From assembly GCA_007922225.1 (NCBI GenBank), contig ML679966.1, positions 58,858,148-58,922,147 of the forward strand: 64,000 nucleotides of DNA, read 5' to 3'. Positions 57,551 to 64,000 of this stretch are shown here, piece by piece. The notes beneath the pieces are model-generated. The model made no database searches. It had not been told where the DNA came from and saw nothing but the letters and a program-made list of their open reading frames with translations. The translations under genes were made by a program, and so were the position numbers. This DNA is from Emydura subglobosa (Eukaryota > Chordata > Testudines > Chelidae). How positions within the stretch are numbered: position 1 is the first letter of the stretch; every line of letters starts with the position of its first letter.

Positions 57551-59081
57551 TGGCTGCAACTGAACCTATGAACCCATGCTAAAGCCCATCACTAAATTGT
57601 TCCTTGTTTAGGTTGAAAACTTTTATGGCAAACTTTATTCAATAAACCCTGGCAGCTTCCTGCCTCTTCCCTGTCACTGTCCAATGGGTCTGCTAATGTC
57701 TCCTTTCCTATTAATCTTCCAAAATAGCCTTGATTCACCACCACCCTGGTGCCCTCCTCCCCAATCCTGCAAGCGCCATGGAAGTCTCTCTGCTTGGTCC
57801 CAACTACTTATCTCATATGACATCCATATCTCATGAGCCCTGGAGCCTGCAGTGCTCTCTGGTATACCCAGCCCCAGAATGGATGGAAACTGAGCTCCCT
57901 AGCAGCAGAAGCTAGCAGAAACACTCAGATTACCAGAGGAACTGTGCATTTGCAGGTTTCACTGATTTCAGTAGGAGCTGCAGTGCTCAGGATCTCTGAA
58001 AAACCACACCACTTCTTTTTGGTGTGAATATGGATTTAGAAGCCAGATCTTAGGTACCAAAAGCAAGTCTAAAAATGTTGACCTCTGTTTTTTAATTATT
58101 TTTAAATTAAGAAAGGAAAATAAAGAAAAAGGGGAGCATGTACTGAAATGAGTTACAAGTTATTTACTGCAATGTGTTTCTTTATATATCCATTTCAGCA
58201 CCTTATGTATGTCTGAAGTAGGTCCAGAGAAATATTAGCTAAATAGCTGCATAGCTTCTCCTTGTATGGTTTACTATTCTTTTAAATTTACTATTCTGTA
58301 TTACAGGATCTGGTCCCTGACTGAACTGGTATGTCACATCACTCCATTGATTATAACATTTCATAACGGGAGGAGGAGATGTTCTTTATTCATTGGCAAA
58401 TGTTTAGTTTAAAAATAATGCTCTTTGTCACTGAGGATGTATATAGTATCTTGTGATTTTGCAGTAACTATAGTAACTACTTGTTTTTGTACTGAATAAA
58501 AGAGTGTTATAAATCCGTGCAACTTGGTGGCACGTAAATTAAAACTGCCTCCAGGAACCAGCATACCAGAGTTTTCCCACTTAGTTTTAAACTGACACTT
58601 TCATTCTTGATGAGGAAATTGCCTGTCTCAGCTCAGGAAAAAAAAAAAGGTTTGTCCCAACTAGGTAGAAAAGGTCATTCAGTTCACTGCACAAAATACA
58701 GGTGCAGATGGTTGGCAAGTGAGGACTGAGTCAGTCAGGCTGAGAAAAGAAAATATCAGAATTACCTTTTAAAAAATGATGGCAGTAATACCAGCCAAGA
58801 GAAAAAAAAAGGAGGTAAGGGTTAGAGGTGAAACCAGAGATGAAATTTACCTGCCTTCTTTAGAGAACAATCGAACTCCTAGTAATGACAACACATTTAG
58901 ACAGCATAGGTGTCGACTATTTGTAGAATAATTGAACCTATATACAGAAAACACCTTATCAGTGCCATCCCTTGGTCAATGCAGCCATATTCCTTATGGT
59001 ACATTTTCTAGAGCCTAGTCCAGTCCAGAATAAAATCTCAAGAGATGGAGCTTTCAGGACTTCCTTTGGGAAACTAGATTT
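57551..59081. other. No firm feature
   Basis: Includes a short conserved-looking word 'actgatttcagtaggagctg' at about 57960 that occurs in several amniote repeats. Otherwise unassigned. Confidence 0.5.
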
Positions 59082-59210
59082 GCAGTGTAGTGTAGCCATG
59101 TTGGTCCCAGGATATTAGAGAGAGAAGGTGGGAGAGGTAGTATCTTTTATTGGACCAACTTCTGTTGATTAAAGAGACAAGGTTTTGAACTACAGAAAGC
59201 TCTTCTTATT
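59082..59210. mobile_element. Penelope-like 3' end, candidate (copy 2, inverted)
   Basis: 'tgtagccatgttggtcccag', 'aggtagtatcttttattgga' and 'ccaacttctgttgatt' are the reverse complement of the copy at 13957-14095. In this copy the GAAA after the stem has become AAAA, so no ribozyme activity would be expected. Confidence 0.55.
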
Positions 59211-59474
59211 CCACATCTTAAGATATCTCATTGTCAGCTCTCCTCACCCCCGCCCCCCCCGAGGTTTAAATTAAATTTAAATCAGACTAAATTATCCCTT
59301 TCTTAATTTCATTCTATTATTCCTAGTTTTATTAGTTTTAGAAAAGGGACAGAATTGTATTTGAGGTAAAATTTTGCTAAACTTTACAATTTTCCTTTTG
59401 CCTGTTTCTCCTATGCATATTTCATTTGCCTGCATTTCCAGTACGTCTCTATTTCAAATATATCCAAACTACAT

Positions 59475-59576
59475 GGGCCTGATTCTGATCTCTCACATTG
59501 TTGTACTGATTTAATTCCACTGATGTCAGTGGAGTTACTTGATCTATACAGGTGTGACTGAAAGGAGAAACGGGCT
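59475..59576. repeat. Palindromic MITE-like element
   Basis: GGGCCTGATTCTGATCTC at the left and 'ctgaaaggagaaacgggc' at the right, with the inner palindrome 'attccactgatgtcagtgga'. The right end has diverged. Confidence 0.72.
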
Positions 59577-59792
59577 ATGTTTAAACTGATATAATAATAC
59601 ATGTTATGCATCTTGGGTTTTTTTATTTCACAAATGCTTATGAAAATAGAAATTGCTAAATTATCAGAATTTCTAAAATCCACACTACAGCTCATTTCTT
59701 AAATTTTATGCTTGTACCACCTTAAATCATTCCTTTTTCTTCCCCCCTCCCCCCCTCCAGATTTACCATATTAGTTGTACTGCGTGGCCCGC

Positions 59793-59821
59793 CTCTCTCT
59801 CTCTCTTTTTTTTTTTTTTTT
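59793..59821. repeat. (CT)n followed by T run
   Basis: CTCTCTCTCTCTCT then about 16 T bases. Simple repeat. Confidence 0.92.
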
Positions 59822-62739
59822 AAACAGTACAAACATTTAGCTCTGTTGAACAAGTCATTTCTGGGGGATAGTTCTGACAGAAATAGTAACAGCATTATTC
59901 ACTCTTATTAGAGATGGCAGTAGCCATTGTGTGGTAGGGACCATACATCATCACATGTATCAGAGAAAAGCTTCAGCGGACCAATTTCGCCTATTCCTAT
60001 GTCAGTGTTTTCAATTCTCACGTAATTGGTCAGTATTGGTGCATTAGTAATAGGCCACAGAAAGATGAGTGTCCCACAAGCAATTTAAATGAAAACTAGT
60101 GACAAATTAAAGCCAATTTTGACAGATCTGTCAATTCATGCACCATGCTCTCGGGTTTCAGCAGGTTTGTTGCAGAGTCAGATCATTGCCTCAGTGATTC
60201 TCTTAAATCAGGCAAAGCTTAGTGGAGATAATGCCAGGTAAAAGCAAAATTTCCTGCTCTGATTCACAAGAAGATGCCAAACTCAGGGTGATGCTGGAGC
60301 CAAGATCTTTCCCTTCAGTATGCTTAGGGTGGCAAAGAATGATGAAGAATCTGATAAAAATACAAGGTCTTCTCAGAGGAGCTCATCACAAGAGGAAAAA
60401 TAGGTACAAAAGACTGAAGAGAGAGAGAAAAGAAATTCAGAGAGAATATAAAATCATAGCTATAAAAGGGAGGATGGCACTTTTGTCTCCCCCATCTTCC
60501 TACCTGTCAAAATATTCCCATTCACTCTGATACCACTTCATACTCATACTCTACAACCTGCCCTTTTATCTCCACTCATAGGGCAAGTATCCTGGTTTTT
60601 TATTATGAAAATCTAGTACCCTATGCCCAAGGCAGGTGAGAAAGGGTGCAGGGAACCTCACTTTGCCTTCTCACTTCATTGTTTCTGTGCAAGGGCCAGC
60701 CACATCCCATTAGTCTGAACAAGGACTGCATGACCTGCCAGACTCTGACAGGGGGGGCAGGTCAGAGAGAAAGAGCAGGGTCTTCACAGCACAGGAAGTA
60801 GCACATACACTCTGCACCCCAGAAATGGTTGGCAATGGTCCCATTCCAGCATACACTCACCTATATTTGGCCAGGATGCCTTTGGGGATTCATGCTGCTG
60901 CATGACCCCATCCATAGCCCCTACCAATCTATCTTGCAGTTTTCTGCTGGCACTCATCACCACAGTGTCTACAAACAGTGCAGGCTGTGGCTGAAAAGCT
61001 ATATTAAAGCCATTAATGTAAATTGTTACCTTAATGTAACTGAGGGGAAAAAAACCAGCTACAGTTTAGGGCTTGCAAGTGTTATTTACGCAAGTGGTGG
61101 AGGGACAGTAATGTTACATCAGCCCAACATGCTTTTACATTTGGAGAAGCAAGGTCAACAATAAGATACAGCACTGATAAGAGGAGGAGGAAGGCACAGT
61201 CCAAAGCACTGAGGAGTCAGGAAGAATGAAAAGAAAGACTGATTAATACCTGGCTTAATGATCTGTTGGGGGGTATCACTGGGAGAAAGAAAACAGTGGG
61301 GATGTGAAAGAAGCTTCTAGGCATTCCAGACATCTTTGAGAATACTAGAACTGTCGGCATATACATAGACATAGATTAGATACTCTATTAATTTAGTTTT
61401 CTAATTGTATCCATTAGGAGTTTGGATTTACATATTTTAAACAATACATTTGCTTCTGACTACCAATTTCTTATATAAATACAATTCTACATGACAGGTA
61501 ATAAATATCTGGAATATTCCTGGACTTTGGGCGGTACTCTGATCTGAACGCACATGTAAAACTCCCCTTAACACTAGCAAACATAAGGAGGAACAGTGAG
61601 GAGGGAATAGAGCCCTTTATATTTTACATTTGCTGTTTCTGGCAGCCCACATTGTCACTTAGAATTCTGAGGGGAAAACATGAAGCCAAGACACAGTTTA
61701 AACAAAAAAGAAAAATCTAAGCCACAGGATCTATGGACTCATGTCTACGCGAAAACTCTATGATCCATGGCATCAATACTTGATCTGATCAGCCATTTTA
61801 TTATACTGAACGCAGTAAAGACCTATAGGTCAGATATAGGAACGTTTGCCTTATATTTTTGAGAGGTGAAACTCTAACTGAATTTTACATTTAACCATCC
61901 CCAAATCCCAGGCTATATCTGCTGATCTCTGTTTCGATTTAAAATAAAATGCATTTTCTGCTTTGCTGTCTGACTTTTATTTCAGACTTGACTTAGAGAC
62001 TTATGACAGGGATATAGCTTTTCTTGCTGACCACTGCAGCAATTTTGTTCCCTGTGGTAATTTCCGTATGGCTGCAAGTGGGAAGAAACACTCCAGAAAA
62101 ATGATATGACATCCCTATTTCAGAAGTCAACACATCTGTTCTAAGACTGAGCTATCTAAGCTCAGTATTAGGAATGAGAGAGGGCCAGGAGGTCCTGGCC
62201 TTTGCAGTATTTTGAGAACTCAACACCAGGCTTCAATTTAACGCTTCTTAATTTTGGAACAGAGAGTATTTGGTGGCACAACAAGGAAATGATCATCACC
62301 GCTATGGAATCAGGTGGAACAGCTGGGTAATTTACTATGTTTACAGTTTCACCTAGAGAGATTAAATTTGAAATCTGACTTCAACCACAAATAAAAATGA
62401 TTTCCTCTGGTGAAAACCGGTCCACATACCATTGCATAATTTGTCATGATGGGCACTATTGATGCAGATGGGTCCTGGGTTTTTAAAGCTGGGATTGATT
62501 ATGTTGGCAGGGGGCACTGCAAAGAGCCACCTGTGTAGTATTATTACCTTGCACAAAACTCTCACTTATACTACCAGCTTCTCACTTTCTCAACCACTAA
62601 GACTCAGTTTTGTGACTCACTGTGAGAGCACCGGCCATGAGTCTGTGATCCCAAGTTGTGTAGCCACAGTGCAATTTAAAGTTGTGATGGAGCTTTAACT
62701 TACACCACTGCCATACCATCGAAGACCTAACATCAACAA
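59822..62739. other. No firm feature in 2.9 kb
   Basis: Unassigned, mostly AT-rich. A 102-codon frame at 60222-60530 and a 111-codon frame at 60829-61164 resemble no known proteins and show no repeat signature, so they are left uncalled. Confidence 0.5.
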
Positions 62740-63250
62740 AGATTGGGTATAGCAGAGCTATGCTCCAGCCCTCTCCTGTCCCCTTATGCTGGGGCTAGGA
62801 TGTAGCTGGCAATTACCCCAACAGAGCAGAGGTTGTGGAGTGCCATTTAAAGTGGGGGCATAGATTTCACTCCAATCCTCCTCTTCCCCTCTATTGTGCA
62901 CACCCCCACCCCTTCCACCAGGACCCTGACCCTCCACCCATGAGCCCCTACACCCATCCTCCTCCAGATCTGAGTGAGTGGTGTTGCAATCTGGTGCAAA
63001 CCTGAGTGGCACTGTGACGCCATGCCCAGGTCACAATGCCACTCATTCAGATTTGGCCTGGCTTCCCTAACTCATGATGGAGGAGCAACTAGGCCAAACC
63101 TGAGTGACACTGCAACTGAACCGAGCCAGGTCACAACGCCACTCACATCATGGTAGAAGGGCAGTTGGGGCAAATTTGAGTGAGCAGCATAGCCAACTAG
63201 CGGACTGAGGTACAGCACCATTCAGGTTTGGCCCAGCCAAAAAGTGGTCA
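62740..63250. repeat. GC-rich repeat, family shared with 57125-57550
   Basis: Reiterated words: 'gtgttgcaatctggtgcaaa', 'aggtcacaatgccactcatt' and 'aggtcacaacgccactcaca' about 90 bases apart, each near an AAAC(C)TGAGTG(A/G) word. Orientation of some units is inverted, so parts could pair with each other. Confidence 0.55.
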
Positions 63251-63484
63251 GGCCATCATCCTGGTGGAACCCCCTATGTCTGCAGCTTATGCAGCAAAGG
63301 ATTCTGTTACAGAGGAAGAATTCTCTACTGGCTATCTCCAGCTGTTACAAGGCACAAATGTACTTAGGCAGATCAGGGAATCCTATAGTTTATCCAATTA
63401 ACTTTTAGTCAACAACAAATATGCACAAATATATAAAAAAATGTAGCAAGTTCTTATCTAACATTTAGACATATTTAGTCCAGA

Positions 63485-63840
63485 GTGAGATTTTCAAGAG
63501 TAATTAAGGGGTCTAAGTCCCATTGACTGTGTAAGAAACTTAGGGATCGGAAATGTGTATGTCACTTTTGAAAATGGGACATAAGGGTGTTGTGAAAATG
63601 GGACTTCAAATATAAGATTTTCAAATATATTTACATGCTTAAAGTTTCAGATAGATGCCTACTTGGGTTTTCAAAAACACCTAGGTGTCTATTCCCATTA
63701 AAATCAATGGGAATTAGGTACTTCGGTGCATTTGTAAATCCCATTAGGGGCCTATCTGAATCGTAAGGCACAGAATTACCTTTAAAAATCTTACCCGTCA
63801 GGCACTTCTGAAAATTTTTCCCAGGACTAATTCAAAGGCC
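63485..63840. repeat. Dispersed repeat with AAAATGGGAC and CACTTTTGAAAA words
   Basis: 'cacttttgaaaatgggacat' and again 'gaaaatgggacttc', then 'ttcccattaaaatcaatggg', link this to 37632-37905. 'cccattaaaatcaatggg' is nearly a hairpin. Degenerate, limits approximate. Confidence 0.58.
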
Positions 63841-64000
63841 TATGGACTAGGGAAATTAGAGAAGACATTAAATCAGAACTGAAGTTCAATCTGCACATAC
63901 CTAGCTGTGGAAGGAACCAGTCAACTGGAGAAGAGGACAAATCTGAGAGACTCTTGCTCTATTTCAGCTTCTCCTGTTAATAAAACTCTCTGGAAAAAAT

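Noticed and set aside
60222..61164. Two frames of 102 and 111 codons as possible novel genes
   Set aside because: No domain, no splice context and amino acid content typical of chance frames. Transcript data would be needed to revive them.

Overview
This window looks like nuclear DNA from a sauropsid vertebrate, most likely a turtle. I reach this from the repeat content, not from any gene. It holds several CR1 LINE copies in both orientations, a DIRS-type tyrosine-recombinase retrotransposon, tRNA-derived SINEs with MIR/CORE-like bodies and AAT-rich tails, hAT-type MITEs, Penelope-like 3' ends and many short palindromic MITE-like elements. A crocodilian is the main alternative. I recognise no host protein-coding exon, tRNA gene or rRNA gene on either strand. 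The window is intergenic or lies inside a very large intron.

Layout. 0-6 kb: MIR-like SINE, LTR-like GC-rich repeat with a degenerate low-complexity core, (CA)24, a MITE with strong hairpins, a hAT MITE with a perfect 8-bp target-site duplication (TSD), a second LTR-like repeat and a GC-rich transposon-derived block. 6-17 kb: mostly AT-rich unique DNA with an old CR1, a CR1 split by a solo-LTR-like insertion, three MITEs with AGAGCTGG-type ends, a large inverted repeat, a Penelope-like end, a second hAT MITE with an 8-bp TSD, and tRNA-like palindromes. 17.5-18.4 kb: a MITE split by a 5'-inverted LINE fragment. 20.55-28.57 kb: the main feature, a degenerate DIRS element on the minus strand (inverted terminal repeats, gag-like region, reverse transcriptase, DLFA-type region, tyrosine recombinase). 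It was later hit by a CR1 (8-bp TSD, next to the YLDD motif) and by a solo LTR (4-bp TSD). 28.6-64 kb: long AT-rich stretches with isolated SINEs, LTR-like repeats (30.7-31.9, about 32.6, 34.0-35.4, about 55.8 kb), a CR1 at 41.9-43.1 kb, a young-looking CR1 3' end at 45.2-45.7 kb, Penelope-like ends at 50.3 and 59.1 kb, and two related GC-rich repeats at 57.1 and 62.7 kb.

Nothing here works as a gene set or operon. The interpretable biology is the stratigraphy of nested insertions, where TSDs give the order of events, and an abundance of self-complementary elements. Family names come from memory of sequence families and could not be checked by database search. All coding remnants are broken by stops or frameshifts.
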